Shown here: positions 1 to 9,483 of the stretch, piece by piece
Numbering within the stretch: the stretch's first letter is position 1
Layout: each line of letters begins with the position of its first letter
NCBI RefSeq assembly: GCF_000238275.3
Contig: NZ_AHCF03000004.1
Location: 434,001-498,000, forward strand
Source of the DNA: Pseudoalteromonas undina
Lineage (GTDB): Bacteria > Pseudomonadota > Gammaproteobacteria > Enterobacterales > Alteromonadaceae
Direction of reading: 5' to 3'
Length of the DNA stretch: 64,000 nt
Program-made: the position numbers and the translations under genes
The notes under the pieces: model-generated
What the model saw: the letters and a program-made list of their open reading frames with translations, nothing else
Database searches by the model: none
Told to the model about the DNA's origin: nothing

Positions 1-3000
1 CTGTTATAACAATAACATAATAGCCAACTTTACCTTCTTCATTAGCGACAGCTGTGGCACTTAAATGAATAGGATGCTGCTGTGCTTTTGTAGTATTAAC
101 ATAGGCATTTGTTCGCCAATTCTCTTTGGGTTGCAGTGCCTTTAATGTGGCTGCAAATTCTTTACATTTGGTTTGCCCAATGGCTTTGATAAATAGCTCT
201 GAGGTAACAGCTCCCTCATCACCATCATCAGAAAATACCTCCATAAAGCTATTATTAGCTGAAAAAGGCATTAGATTTTCGTCTAGGATAAGTAAAAAGT
301 CATTGATTTGGCTAAATGCTTCACCGAGTATTTTTGCTTGCTGTTCGTTTGCTAACTGCTCAGTAATGTTAGTAAAAATACCAGATACATACTCAGGCTT
401 TTTAGTGTCTTGATTATAAATAATTTGCCCTAAGTCATGAAACCACAACCAATGACCATCTTTGTGGCGTAACCGGTAAGTCGCTTGCCAGTCTTGCGAC
501 TGAGTCTGTTTTATAAATGTATCCCACTTGCTTTGTATTCTGCGGCGCTCATCAGGATGCATAATATTAAAAAAGCTTTGTATATCAATGCGCTCAGGCA
601 AGTCTGCAAAGCCTAACTCCATACCTCTAGCTGTGTTTACAGTATTGTCTGCAAAGCTATAGTTCCAAACACCACTTTTATTGCTTTTTAGTGCGAGCTC
701 AGTTTGAGTTTTAGAGTGAATAGCTGCACGGTGGGCGCGCTCAATTGCTATTTTACGGCTACGGTATTGCCAAAAAAATAAAAACAGAATTATGGTCACA
801 GCAAGGAAGTAGCATGCATAAGCGAGAGGAGACTGCCAAGGTGCATAGGCGACGCTAAAGTTAAGCCTTACAGGTTCGCTAGTAACGACTCCATTACGCT
901 GCTGAGTTGATACTGATAATACATAATCACCAGGTTGTAATTTAGTAAAAAACACCTGGTTAGATTTTAAATCGTTATAGCTCAATGATGAGGGGCCAGT
1001 AAGCTCTACTCGGTAGAAGGTCTTACTTATATTTTTATAGTCAAAATTAGAAAACCGAACCGTTAACCCCATATCATCATGCTTTAGTTTTAACGGTTCA
1101 TTACGATATTTTTCAGGTGTATAATTGAGCGTCTCTGAAAATAAATTGATATTGGTAATTGCTAACTTGCTTTGGGTGTTTTGTTGTTTACTCTTAAATT
1201 GATCGGGGTCAAACTGAAGTACACCGCTACGATTACCAAACACGAGTTCATTATTTTGCAATTTAAGTGCTGCAAGTGCAGTAAAATGATTGCTACTTAG
1301 GCCATCTTTTATTGTATAGGTTGTTACGTTTAATGAATCTAGATTAAGTTTATACAGTCCGTTGTCAGAACTAACCCATAAAAAATCATTATCATCGGCA
1401 ATAAGCTCAAAAATAGAGTTAGTATTTAATGAATTGTTTTTATTAAAAGTATGAACTTGCTCGTAGGTTTCAGCGTTAACGGCAATTAAGCCTTCTTGTG
1501 TTGTAGCTAACCACAGTAGTTTTCGTTTTGCATCGTAGTAATAATTCTCGACCGTATGGTACAGGTTCTTTTTTGCCGTTTTAGATTTAAAAATAGCAGT
1601 TAAAGTGCCCGTTGCTTCGTTATACCTATAAAAAGTGTCAGAGGTACTTAAAAGTAGCTCGCCAGGGAACATCGTTGAAGGGGTATGGAATGCGTAAGCT
1701 TGTAAGGGCGATACAAGCTCTTTTAAGCCTTTTATAACTCTATTTTCACCAGAGTTACCGTCAAATATATAAAAGTTATCATTATTGATATAAGCAAACT
1801 TATCGGGCGCTACCTGAGCAATACCAAATAAATAGTCAGTATTTAGATTATGCTCGGTGATAAATTTGTTTTGTTCAAATGCTCCCGTTTCTTTGTTAAA
1901 AAGCTCGAGTCCAAAAAAAGTAGCTAGCCAAAGATAGTTCTCACCTTTATTGTTGGCAGGAAAAATATCACCAATAGCAGATAAACCATAAGCTGCTTTG
2001 TTATCTTTAGATTGTAAAAATAAATCACTCGTTTTCGTTTTTGAGTTATAACGAACAAGTCCATCATCAGTGCCTATCCAGAGCAATTGCTGCGTATCTT
2101 GATATATAACATTTACAATATTATTTTCAGGCAGTGTAATTCTTTTAAACTTCTTAGTTTGTGCTGCCCACGTTAATACCCCGTGAGTTCGTGAGCCAAG
2201 CCATAACAAACCGGATTCATCAAACATAATATCGTTGATGGTGTTTTCTGTAATGTTGTAGCTACTATCTTTGAAGTTTAAAATCGCAGTGAGCTTTAAG
2301 GTTGCTCTATCAAACTCAAATAAACCACTTTCTGTAGCAATAAACTCACCATAGGGTGTGTTTACATAATCCCAAATATTATAGTCACTAATAAGTGTTG
2401 ATACTGCAGTAGGATTTATATTTTTATTTTCATCAAAAGCAATCCGATACATTCCCTCAACCGTACCAACTAGCAACCCAAATTCTTGGTCTACTGATAA
2501 AAATTTTACGTTGTTACTATCGTTAGTAACTTTTTGTGTGTCGCTAAGTGCTGTTTGTTGGAGTTCGTTATTGATAAAACTGTAGTTATACAGGCCCTGA
2601 TCGGAACCTATATATAAGGTGTTTTGATAAAGTGACAATGCACGGATAAACATATTTTCATCAGGCAAAGATGCGACGAGTGTTAATTGTTTTGATTTTT
2701 TATCAAACCGGTATACGTGCGAATCAATAGAAAAATAAAAGTGTGTAAGCTCCTCAACCACTGCAATAACGGGAGAGTATTTTTCTTGGTCTTGGTTTAA
2801 ATGACCTGAGTATATTTGTTTAGCCTTTAAGCTACTTGGATCAATTAAATAGCTACCTGCAAGTTGTGTGCTTACAAGTATGCTACCGTTATTGGTTTTG
2901 TACATATTAATAATGTAGTTATTTTTTAAATCTGTTTGGTTTTCGTAAGGCGTAACTTGATAGCCGTCGAACCGAAATAGCCCTTGTGTAGTTGCAATCC

Positions 3001-3163
3001 ACACATAGCCAATATCATCTTGTACAGATTTTACAACAAAGCTTTGCGCCAATTGTTCGTTTTTGGATACACGTTGTAATTGTTCAGAGTAAGTTTGTGA
3101 GGCAAAGCTCTGCTGCATGCAAACTAATAAAAATATGTAAACAACGAAGAAAAACTTACTCAA
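1..3163 (-). CDS. Two-component-propeller PAS sensor protein (3' end outside window)
   Basis: Open reading frame running off the left edge, so 1054 residues are visible and the C-terminal output module is missing. The chosen start is a TTG at 3163 with AAGGTAAG just upstream; it gives a good signal peptide (MSKFFFVVYIFLLVCMQQSF, then ASQ). Residues about 30-690 hold repeated W-[IL]-G-[ST]-x-x-G-L-type blades (e.g. LLWIGTDDGLVRYN, FLWVSSDNGLYKLN) typical of periplasmic two-component regulator propellers. A Y_Y_Y-like beta sandwich follows at about 690-770, one membrane helix at about 778-798, and two PAS domains at about 820-915 and 935 onward. The plan is that of periplasmic ligand sensors whose cytoplasmic end is a histidine kinase or a GGDEF/EAL enzyme; which one cannot be told here. 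No neighbour indicates the ligand. Confidence 0.85.
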   Translation of the reverse strand, partial: MSKFFFVVYIFLLVCMQQSFASQTYSEQLQRVSKNEQLAQSFVVKSVQDDIGYVWIATTQGLFRFDGYQVTPYENQTDLKNNYIINMYKTNNGSILVSTQLAGSYLIDPSSLKAKQIYSGHLNQDQEKYSPVIAVVEELTHFYFSIDSHVYRFDKKSKQLTLVASLPDENMFIRALSLYQNTLYIGSDQGLYNYSFINNELQQTALSDTQKVTNDSNNVKFLSVDQEFGLLVGTVEGMYRIAFDENKNINPTAVSTLISDYNIWDYVNTPYGEFIATESGLFEFDRATLKLTAILNFKDSSYNITENTINDIMFDESGLLWLGSRTHGVLTWAAQTKKFKRITLPENNIVNVIYQDTQQLLWIGTDDGLVRYNSKTKTSDLFLQSKDNKAAYGLSAIGDIFPANNKGENYLWLATFFGLELFNKETGAFEQNKFITEHNLNTDYLFGIAQVAPDKFAYINNDNFYIFDGNSGENRVIKGLKELVSPLQAYAFHTPSTMFPGELLLSTSDTFYRYNEATGTLTAIFKSKTAKKNLYHTVENYYYDAKRKLLWLATTQEGLIAVNAETYEQVHTFNKNNSLNTNSIFELIADDNDFLWVSSDNGLYKLNLDSLNVTTYTIKDGLSSNHFTALAALKLQNNELVFGNRSGVLQFDPDQFKSKQQNTQSKLAITNINLFSETLNYTPEKYRNEPLKLKHDDMGLTVRFSNFDYKNISKTFYRVELTGPSSLSYNDLKSNQVFFTKLQPGDYVLSVSTQQRNGVVTSEPVRLNFSVAYAPWQSPLAYACYFLAVTIILFLFFWQYRSRKIAIERAHRAAIHSKTQTELALKSNKSGVWNYSFADNTVNTARGMELGFADLPERIDIQSFFNIMHPDERRRIQSKWDTFIKQTQSQDWQATYRLRHKDGHWLWFHDLGQIIYNQDTKKPEYVSGIFTNITEQLANEQQAKILGEAFSQINDFLLILDENLMPFSANNSFMEVFSDDGDEGAVTSELFIKAIGQTKCKEFAATLKALQPKENWRTNAYVNTTKAQQHPIHLSATAVANEEGKVGYYVIVIT

Positions 3164-3322
3164 AAGCACTTACCTTTTTTAATTGCCAAGGTTGGTATTT
3201 AGAATTGCTGTAATATAACATGAGTTTAATTTAAAAATTACAAAAAGCACTATAAATGTGAATTAATTGTTGCCCGCTTGTGGGTGTTAAAAGTCAATTT
3301 AACTAAAATGAAAGGACTACAA

Positions 3323-3877
3323 ATGAATTTTAGAGAAAATATCAACTCAGAGCACAGCGTACTTTTAGTAATCGACTTACAAAGCAAACTAGCACCGGCT
3401 ATATCCTCATTTAATACGACCTTAGAGTGTGCTTTACAGCTTGCAAATGCAAGTGCTATTCATCAAATTCCTTCAATAATTACAGAGCATTATAAAAAAG
3501 GACTAGGTGAAAGTGATGAGAAAATTAAGCAAGCTTTACCAAACGCGCAATATATCGAAAAAATAAATTTTAGTGCCTGTGCCGAAGAGGGGTTTTTAGA
3601 TACTCTTTCGCAATTACAGCGCCCTCATGTGGTTGTTATTGGTACGGAAGCACATGTTTGTGTATTACAAACCTGTTTAGATTTACTACAACAAGGTTAT
3701 GCAGTAACTGTTGCTACAGATGCAATAGCCTCAAGAAATACAGAGCACAAAGCCATTGCGGTTGAGCAGCTTCGTCAAGCCGGTGCAGTAGTATCATGTG
3801 CAGAGACAATAATATTTCAATGGACAAAAAAAGCAGGGACGTCTACTTTTAAACAAATACTATCAATTGTTAAGTAG
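3323..3877 (+). CDS. Isochorismatase-like cysteine hydrolase
   Basis: A 184-residue protein of the cysteine hydrolase (isochorismatase-like) superfamily, probably cytosolic. The family triad is visible as Asp18 (VIDLQSKL), Lys80 (YIEKINFSAC) and Cys113 (TEAHVCVLQT). The start is the ATG at 3323 because AAAGGAC sits 7 nt upstream; an open frame extends back to a TTG at 3278 but has no ribosome binding site. The closest general type is the YcaC/ISOC2 group of hydrolases of unknown substrate. It stands alone, divergent from the large sensor gene, and the later YcaC homologue at 11884 is a distinct subfamily. Family assignment is firm; substrate is unknown. Confidence 0.85.
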   Translation: MNFRENINSEHSVLLVIDLQSKLAPAISSFNTTLECALQLANASAIHQIPSIITEHYKKGLGESDEKIKQALPNAQYIEKINFSACAEEGFLDTLSQLQRPHVVVIGTEAHVCVLQTCLDLLQQGYAVTVATDAIASRNTEHKAIAVEQLRQAGAVVSCAETIIFQWTKKAGTSTFKQILSIVK

Positions 3878-3892
3878 CGCATTAAAAACATT

Positions 3893-3933
3893 TTTAAATC
3901 AACCTGAATTAGTAATGCTGGGCTTGATTTAAA
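3893..3933 (+). terminator. Possible weak terminator hairpin
   Basis: A perfect 10-bp inverted repeat (TTTAAATCAA / TTGATTTAAA) with a 21-nt loop lies 15 nt after the hydrolase stop. It is AT-rich and lacks a clear U-tract, so termination is uncertain. Confidence 0.35.
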
Positions 3934-4010
3934 ATAAAAAATTGCGAGTTGTTAAAGGTTATATTAGCAATAAGCGTGTTTAATTTATTACAAAATTAAT
4001 TAAGGTTTTT

Positions 4011-5477
4011 ATGTCTAGTGTGAGCCGATTGCTTACAATCATATTCTGTTTATTGTTTGTCGAGTCTATTGGTATAGGCCTTTATTTTGATACATTAACA
4101 GAGGCGTTTTTGGTCGGCTTGCCCCTGTGCTTGCTCCCTATATGGTTATTAAAAACCCAACCCGAAAGTAAAGTTACACCTCATGTTGTCGCTGCCGCTA
4201 TTATGATGTTTTCATTTTTGCATATTCAACAAGCTTATGGGCTTATTGAAGTGCATTTTGAAATATTTATTTTCTTAGCCATGTTAATAATGTTTGTTGA
4301 GTGGCGAGTATTCATTACGGCGATTGTATTTGTTGCTGTTCATCATTTATCTTTTTACTATTTACAAACGCAAAACACTGGGTTTTATGTATTTGACCCC
4401 GACCGACTCGCTTTTTCAACTGTGCTTATTCACGCAGCTTATGCCATTGTAGAAGCCCTTGTTGCTGGTTTTATTGCAGTAACATTACAACGCGAGCGTC
4501 GTGCAGGTTTGTCGTTAAGCCATGCCACTGAGCAAATAATGCAAGACCCAGAGCAAGTAAAGCTCTCAATGCGAGCTGATGATACCAATAGCAGTGCAGT
4601 AGTAGGCTTTAACACGCTACTAGAATACTTGTCGGATGTTATAAAACAGGTTCAAACTCAATCCGATTCATTAAAAAATAATTCTCAAGAACTTATAAAT
4701 GTGCATGATGAGCTGGCAGACAGTGCTAAGCACCGAAATATACAAACCGATGATATTGCCAATTCAGGTTCACAAGTAGCCCACGGTTTTAAACTGGTTG
4801 AGCAAGAGAGTGATATTTTAAAGCAGCAAGTTAGCAATATCACCGATTCTGCTCATGTAGCTTTGCAAGAAGTATTACAAACAGACAGTAAGAGCAAGGA
4901 GTTGCTCACATTACTAACCAATACAGAAGAGCAGCTAAGTCATTTGGTGGCAGCTGGTGATGTAATTACAGGTTTGTTGAATGAAATATCAGGTATAGCG
5001 GATCAAACTAACTTGCTAGCACTCAATGCTGCAATTGAAGCAGCCAGAGCGGGCGAGCATGGTCGTGGTTTTGCTGTCGTTGCAGATGAGGTTCGTTCTT
5101 TAGCGAATAACAGCCAGAAAACAACAGCAAAAATAGCATCTACGTTAACAGATTTAGTGAATAACAGCCGCACTTCAACACAATCTATGAATCAATGTGT
5201 TGATTTTGTTGTAGATCTTACGAAAATTAGTGCCACTATGAAAGAGAATATCTCGTCAATGAGCGAGCAGATACAGGCTGTATCCACAAGCTCTAATTCG
5301 GTTGCACAAGTAGTTGCTGAGCAGGCAGGCAATACCGAGCAAATTGCAATAAGCACAGATCAAATGCGTCAACGCCAACAAGAAGACGGAAAAATTGTTG
5401 ATCAACTTACCGCCAAGGTACAAATGATTGATGTGAGTATTGATGTGTTAGAGCAAAGCATTGCAAAATTTAACTAA
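4011..5477 (+). CDS. Methyl-accepting chemotaxis protein with polytopic N-terminal sensor
   Basis: A 488-residue chemoreceptor. Residues about 1-160 form five or six hydrophobic helices rather than a periplasmic loop domain, with the conserved EVHF and [11 protein letters not shown] stretches seen in a polytopic sensor module shared by some chemoreceptors and diguanylate cyclases. The C-terminal half is the cytoplasmic signalling coiled coil, with the hairpin tip [19 protein letters not shown] followed by [15 protein letters not shown]. No HAMP domain is obvious. The start is an ATG with TTAAGG upstream. The stop codon overlaps the next gene, suggesting co-translation. It should signal to CheA/CheW at the pole; the stimulus is unknown, though the histidines in the membrane module could bind a cofactor. 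Confidence 0.92.
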   Translation: MSSVSRLLTIIFCLLFVESIGIGLYFDTLTEAFLVGLPLCLLPIWLLKTQPESKVTPHVVAAAIMMFSFLHIQQAYGLIEVHFEIFIFLAMLIMFVEWRVFITAIVFVAVHHLSFYYLQTQNTGFYVFDPDRLAFSTVLIHAAYAIVEALVAGFIAVTLQRERRAGLSLSHATEQIMQDPEQVKLSMRADDTNSSAVVGFNTLLEYLSDVIKQVQTQSDSLKNNSQELINVHDELADSAKHRNIQTDDIANSGSQVAHGFKLVEQESDILKQQVSNITDSAHVALQEVLQTDSKSKELLTLLTNTEEQLSHLVAAGDVITGLLNEISGIADQTNLLALNAAIEAARAGEHGRGFAVVADEVRSLANNSQKTTAKIASTLTDLVNNSRTSTQSMNQCVDFVVDLTKISATMKENISSMSEQIQAVSTSSNSVAQVVAEQAGNTEQIAISTDQMRQRQQEDGKIVDQLTAKVQMIDVSIDVLEQSIAKFN

Positions 5478-5985
5478 TAAGCGCTATTTTATTGTTGCTT
5501 TAATTGGTGTGTGGCTTGTCGTTGTTGTTTCGGGTTTAGTGTATTTTCAACTTGGCCAATTAAAGCCTTTTGATGAAAATAAAATGCTGGAACGACACAA
5601 TTGGTTTTCGCAATTTAAAGAACAGGTGGTTTGGCAAAACAAAGATAGTGCTCAACTACTTATTATTACAGAAGATAAATGTGGATGTACTATACAAGCT
5701 AAACCACACCTATCATCTTTACAGCGGTTTGCGAAAAATCAGGGCGTTGAGGTACAAACATTTAAACTCAATAGCCAACTAAAGTCAGTGGTTCCGGCTA
5801 CACCAGCCGCGGTTTTAATTGATAAAAATGGTGAGTTTGTTTATGCAGGGCCTTTATCTGAAGGGCTGGCATGTTCTCAAGGTAGCGGGTTTGTAGAGAT
5901 CATGATAAGTAATCTACAAGCTGGTTTTAACTCATCATTGTTAATTGCCGATACAAAAGGGTGTTATTGCATTAACCGAGCATAA
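5461..5985 (+). CDS. Membrane-anchored thioredoxin-like protein (DUF6436-type)
   Basis: A 174-residue protein with one N-terminal membrane helix ([20 protein letters not shown]) and a small soluble domain, probably periplasmic. The domain has a CGC motif ([12 protein letters not shown]), the helix-strand order of a thioredoxin fold and a cis-Pro-like segment ([21 protein letters not shown]), and fits the family I know as DUF6436. It starts at a TTG inside the last 17 nt of the chemoreceptor gene; no later start keeps the membrane helix. The overlap points to translational coupling. A late cysteine pair (KGCYC) closes the protein. A redox role is inferred from the fold and cysteines only. Confidence 0.75.
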   Translation: MQNLTNKRYFIVALIGVWLVVVVSGLVYFQLGQLKPFDENKMLERHNWFSQFKEQVVWQNKDSAQLLIITEDKCGCTIQAKPHLSSLQRFAKNQGVEVQTFKLNSQLKSVVPATPAAVLIDKNGEFVYAGPLSEGLACSQGSGFVEIMISNLQAGFNSSLLIADTKGCYCINRA

Positions 5986-6028
5986 TAGCTCGCTTATTTC
6001 TATTTATGATATGTGCTAATGCTTTTTT

Positions 6029-6059
6029 AACGCTTACCTACTTTAGGGAAGCGTTTTTT
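6029..6059 (+). terminator. Rho-independent terminator
   Basis: AACGCTT and AAGCGTT pair, with CCTA/TAGG continuing inside, and a run of six T follows. It lies about 45 nt after the thioredoxin-like gene and ends the chemoreceptor transcript. Confidence 0.75.
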
Positions 6060-6123
6060 GTTGTAAATGACTTAACCTGAACGCTGGCTAAAAGACTTAT
6101 TATCCAAAATACAGGTTACTTAA

Positions 6124-6684
6124 TTACATAATGGTTACTAAGCCATAAACACCAAGTAATACAAACACAGTGGCGGCTATCGCTCTAACGGTATTTAATG
6201 GAATTCTTTTTAGTAGCGCCTTACCGGCATAAATAACAGGGACATTTGCGATTAGCATACCAAGGGTTGTACCAATTGTTACCCATAAAACAGATTGATA
6301 TTGTGCACCGAGCAACACGGTTGCAATTTGTGTTTTGTCGCCAATTTCAGCAATAAAAAATAAGATTAAGGCTACTAAAAATGCACCATAGCGGTCGTAT
6401 TTATGGCTCACTTCTTCATCTTTATCTGGAATAAGTAGCCACAGCCCTACCACAATAAAGCTTATATTAACTATCCAAGGTAAGTATTCGACGGCAAAGT
6501 TTCCGCTCAGCCAATCACCAAACCAGGCAGATAAACCATGATTAATAATAGTAGCAGCGAGAATGCCTAAAATAAGCGCTATTTTATTATGAAAACGTGC
6601 CGCAAGTAATAGCGATAGAAGTTGAGTTTTATCGCCAATTTCGGCAAGGGCAACAGTGACGGTAGAGGTTAAAAAAATATCCAT
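6124..6684 (-). CDS. UPF0016 (TMEM165/GDT1) family manganese exporter
   Basis: A 186-residue inner-membrane protein with six predicted helices and the two family signature motifs E-x-G-D-K-[TS]: LAEIGDKTQLLSLLLAAR near the N-terminus and IAEIGDKTQIATVLLGAQ at about residues 113-130. The two halves are an inverted duplication, as in all members. Bacterial relatives such as Vibrio MneA export Mn2+. The preceding leader is a yybP-ykoY riboswitch, which senses Mn2+ and independently supports the role. Expression should rise when Mn2+ is high. Length is typical. The assignment to Mn2+ rather than Ca2+ rests on the riboswitch and on knowledge of the family. Confidence 0.92.
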   Translation of the reverse strand: MDIFLTSTVTVALAEIGDKTQLLSLLLAARFHNKIALILGILAATIINHGLSAWFGDWLSGNFAVEYLPWIVNISFIVVGLWLLIPDKDEEVSHKYDRYGAFLVALILFFIAEIGDKTQIATVLLGAQYQSVLWVTIGTTLGMLIANVPVIYAGKALLKRIPLNTVRAIAATVFVLLGVYGLVTIM

Positions 6685-6727
6685 TAATATAATCTTCAGG
6701 CGGGAATATTAAACCAAGGCAAACAGC

Positions 6728-6870
6728 TATCTCCCGCCATGAGGATAGTGTCTACCTAGGTCTCGCCGATAACGCTTGCTACAACATTACAAACTTACCA
6801 TGCACATGAGGTGCAATTATGTTGATAAGTTTACTCATTACTGAGCGGGCTACTCCCCTAAGAGGATGGC
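6728..6870 (-). promoter_or_regulatory. yybP-ykoY manganese riboswitch
   Basis: The leader upstream of the UPF0016 gene, read on the minus strand, carries the class hallmarks: GGGGAGTAGCCCGC at about 6845-6858, and GGCGAGACCTA at about 6757-6767 after a long variable arm (AAACTTATCA...TGGTAAGTTT pairs about 6790-6835). These match the conserved loops of the Mn2+-sensing riboswitch in front of E. coli mntP and alx. A hairpin of CTATCCTC with GAGATAG near 6727-6748 lies between the aptamer and the start codon and could be the expression platform. No U-tract is visible, so control of translation is more likely than termination. Boundaries are approximate. Confidence 0.85.
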
Positions 6871-7047
6871 GATTATTCCACAAAGTTTAAAGCAGGTAAA
6901 TATATAAGGATAATTTTTAAAATTAGTTACTGTTTTAATAATGTTGATGAATAAATGAGCTTGCGTTTAGCTCTCAAGTTTACTGTAATTACAAACAGAT
7001 GGAAGTTGAGCAATTTGAAGTTATATACACGTGTAAAGGAATTAAAT

Positions 7048-7359
7048 ATGCAATCAACAATTGTTAAATCAACTACGGCAACCATTCAAAATGGAGTCAT
7101 GAAAGCGGACGGAAAGTTTTGGATTACGCAGACTAATGTAAATTTTGAACCTTTTAATGAAAAGTTAGGGTTAGAACCACATACAATTGCCCGTGATACA
7201 ATTTTAAAAGTGGTTGAATGTAAAGGTAAGGGCGCAGGCCTTATTCCAATAACGGCTGATGCGATAGAGGTTTTCACGCAAGATGGCAGCTCATATCAGT
7301 TTATACTTTCAAACCCCAGTGATTGGATAACTATATTGTCTAATCAAGCTAGCGCTTAA
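7048..7359 (+). CDS. GRAM/PH-like domain protein
   Basis: A 103-residue soluble protein without signal peptide or membrane helix. The order of strands and motifs (GKFWITQTNVNFEPF, then GLIPITADAIEVFTQDG, then SYQFILSNPSDWITIL) looks like a small GRAM/PH-like domain, which in other proteins binds lipids or proteins. The ATG at 7048 is chosen because AAAGGA lies 7 nt upstream; an in-frame extension to 6955 has no ribosome binding site. It is monocistronic, ended by a strong hairpin. The function is unknown; the domain call is by pattern only. Confidence 0.65.
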   Translation: MQSTIVKSTTATIQNGVMKADGKFWITQTNVNFEPFNEKLGLEPHTIARDTILKVVECKGKGAGLIPITADAIEVFTQDGSSYQFILSNPSDWITILSNQASA

Positions 7360-7370
7360 AGTAACCAATA

Positions 7371-7412
7371 TGCCATCATTTAATCATTTAAATGATGGCA
7401 AATAAGGTTTTT
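7371..7412 (+). terminator. Strong terminator hairpin
   Basis: A perfect 13-bp stem (TGCCATCATTTAA / TTAAATGATGGCA) with a 4-nt loop TCAT, 11 nt after the GRAM-like gene, followed by AATAAGGTTTTT. It may also serve the converging chemoreceptor gene. Confidence 0.75.
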
Positions 7413-7453
7413 ATTTAAAGTATAAGCGCTAATATGCCCCAAAATTAAAGCAC

Positions 7454-9079
7454 CTAAACTTTAAATACATTAACTTGTCCTTGTAGCATTGCCGCAAGCT
7501 GTGCGAGTTCTTGCGATGCTTGAGCATTTTGTTGCGAGCTTTCGCTAACAGAAGTAATACTCGCGCTAAACTCATTAATATTGCTGCTTAGTTCATTTGC
7601 GACCATTTTTTGCTCCTGAGTTGCGGTTGATATTTGAGTATTCATATCTGCAATTTCGGTAACTTCTTGGTTAATTTCGCTGAGTACCTGTGAAGAATAA
7701 TTAGCATGATCGACACTTTCTTTAGCGCTGCTTTCAGCGTTACCCATCGCATTAACAGCTTGCTGAGCCATGCCTTGTAGTTTTGTGATCATTTCATTAA
7801 TGCTAGCGGTTGCTTTTTGAGTATTGTGGGCAAGTTGTCTTACCTCATCGGCTACAACGGCAAAACCTCGACCTGAGTCGCCAGCTCTTGCTGCTTCAAT
7901 GGCTGCGTTTAAGGCTAACAAGTTAGTTTGCTCAGCAACACTTTGGATCATCATCACAACTTGGTTTATATCATTGGTTTGTGTATTTAGATCTGTAATA
8001 AGCTGCGTATTTGTATTAACCAAAGTTGAAAGTGTATTTATTGACTCGATATTATCAGCAACAGCTTGCTGACCTTGGCCTGCTTTTATGTCAGCACTTG
8101 TGGCTTTATCAGAGGTTATTTGCGCGTTTTGAGCAACTTGTTCTATTGCACTACTCATTTGGGTAATTGCAGTTGCAATCATAGCTGATTGTTGCTCTTG
8201 CTGGGTTGCTGTACTGGCTACTTGAATACTAATAGAGTTCATTTCTTCAGCTGCAGAGGCAAGTGTCAGTGTTGCGCCTGCCATATCTTTTACTAAACCT
8301 TGGATCCGAAGTAACATATCATTAAAGTTAGATGCGGTATCTGCAATCTCATCTTTACCCTGAACCTTAGCACGAGCTGTTAAATCGGCATTTGTTGCAA
8401 TATCCGTTATGGTATCGCGTAATGACATTAATGGGTTTTGTATCGAGCAGTAAATAAAGTAGGCAACAATCAGTAGAAGTAAAATTAATATCGCGATTGT
8501 CACACTCATTATAAATTTTATAAATTGATAATTTTCATCAGCTTTAACTCTAAAGTCACTCGCTTCTTTAAGCTGCAAATCAATCAAAGCCTGGTAACTG
8601 GCACTAAGCGGATCAAAGAGTTGGTAAAGCTCATAAACAAATTGATTTTGTGGTAGTGATAAAAATTCACCACTATTAATACTTACAATTAAATTATTCA
8701 AATGCACGAGCACAGGCTTTAGTTTATTTTCAACGTTATCTACCAAGCGCTTTTCTTCAGCTGTTAACTGTGTGCTTAAGTAAGCTTTCCATTCATTATC
8801 AGCCGTATTTCTAGCCTGATTAATATTTGCTAAGAGTTCTGACTTGGTAATAGAGTCAGCACGATACTTGTGAAGTAAATCAACAATATTTACAGCGTAA
8901 TTATCTGACACATGTTTAATTTGTTTAAGTGGTACGACACGGTCGTCGTATAAACTATCAATCCCTGCTACTAACCTTCCCATTGTGTTTATTGAAAAAA
9001 ACGATGTAATTAAAAAAATCATAATTGGTAGCAATGCAAGCACTGCTAAACGGGTACGCACAGAATAATTGTTTAACAT
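7454..9079 (-). CDS. Methyl-accepting chemotaxis protein (4-helix-bundle sensor)
   Basis: A 541-residue classical chemoreceptor: membrane helix 1 at about residues 10-32, a periplasmic helical domain of about 150 residues of the four-helix-bundle type ([20 protein letters not shown] is typical), membrane helix 2 at about 185-212, a HAMP linker ([20 protein letters not shown]), then the signalling coiled coil with tip [20 protein letters not shown] and [15 protein letters not shown]. It works with CheA/CheW in the inner membrane. No pentapeptide CheR tether is present at the C-terminus (ends NVFKV). The gene is monocistronic. Its ligand cannot be deduced. Confidence 0.95.
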   Translation of the reverse strand: MLNNYSVRTRLAVLALLPIMIFLITSFFSINTMGRLVAGIDSLYDDRVVPLKQIKHVSDNYAVNIVDLLHKYRADSITKSELLANINQARNTADNEWKAYLSTQLTAEEKRLVDNVENKLKPVLVHLNNLIVSINSGEFLSLPQNQFVYELYQLFDPLSASYQALIDLQLKEASDFRVKADENYQFIKFIMSVTIAILILLLLIVAYFIYCSIQNPLMSLRDTITDIATNADLTARAKVQGKDEIADTASNFNDMLLRIQGLVKDMAGATLTLASAAEEMNSISIQVASTATQQEQQSAMIATAITQMSSAIEQVAQNAQITSDKATSADIKAGQGQQAVADNIESINTLSTLVNTNTQLITDLNTQTNDINQVVMMIQSVAEQTNLLALNAAIEAARAGDSGRGFAVVADEVRQLAHNTQKATASINEMITKLQGMAQQAVNAMGNAESSAKESVDHANYSSQVLSEINQEVTEIADMNTQISTATQEQKMVANELSSNINEFSASITSVSESSQQNAQASQELAQLAAMLQGQVNVFKV

Positions 9080-9483
9080 AGTTATCCAAAATTACAGCAA
9101 TAATAAAAAAGTATAATATGGATAAAAAATTTCACTGAATTTTTATATGAAAATTATTCAGGGTTTATAATTCTTGCGCTTTAAGTTAATAACTCAAGTC
9201 TCATTTCAAAAAGCTTTTACTCGCATAATCCAATCAATCTTTATTATTGTTACTGCAGATAGGGGGTAGGTAAGCTTGCCATTGTTTGCAAAACGCCAAG
9301 CAAATTACGTGTGATTGAACTGCGCTTAGAGCGAGAAACAGACGGTCGCTCAAACTCGTTTTTGGACAGAAATAAGTTAGGACGAATGCGTGCTTTGTGC
9401 CAAAAGCAGTCGTTACTATTGTCTGAATTGTATTTATAGAGTTGAATTTTGTTCGTTACAAGTATTTAAAGTTTTTTCGGATC
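9080..9483 (-). other. Intergenic region with one copy of an island repeat
   Basis: The first 100 nt is the chemoreceptor leader. No plausible gene was found. Position 9329-9372 carries a repeat whose second copy is 5 kb away at 14423, which brackets the Kef fragment and pirin operon between two copies. Confidence 0.6.
9329..9372 (+). repeat. Intergenic repeat, copy A
   Basis: A 44-nt unit beginning GAGCGAGAAACAGACGGTCG and ending TTTTTGGACAGAAA. It aligns to 14423-14465 with only a few substitutions and a one-base gap, in non-coding DNA in both places. Confidence 0.75.

Noticed and set aside
6955..7047. N-terminal extension of the GRAM-like protein
   Set aside because: No ribosome binding site at the earlier start, while AAAGGA sits ideally before the ATG at 7048.
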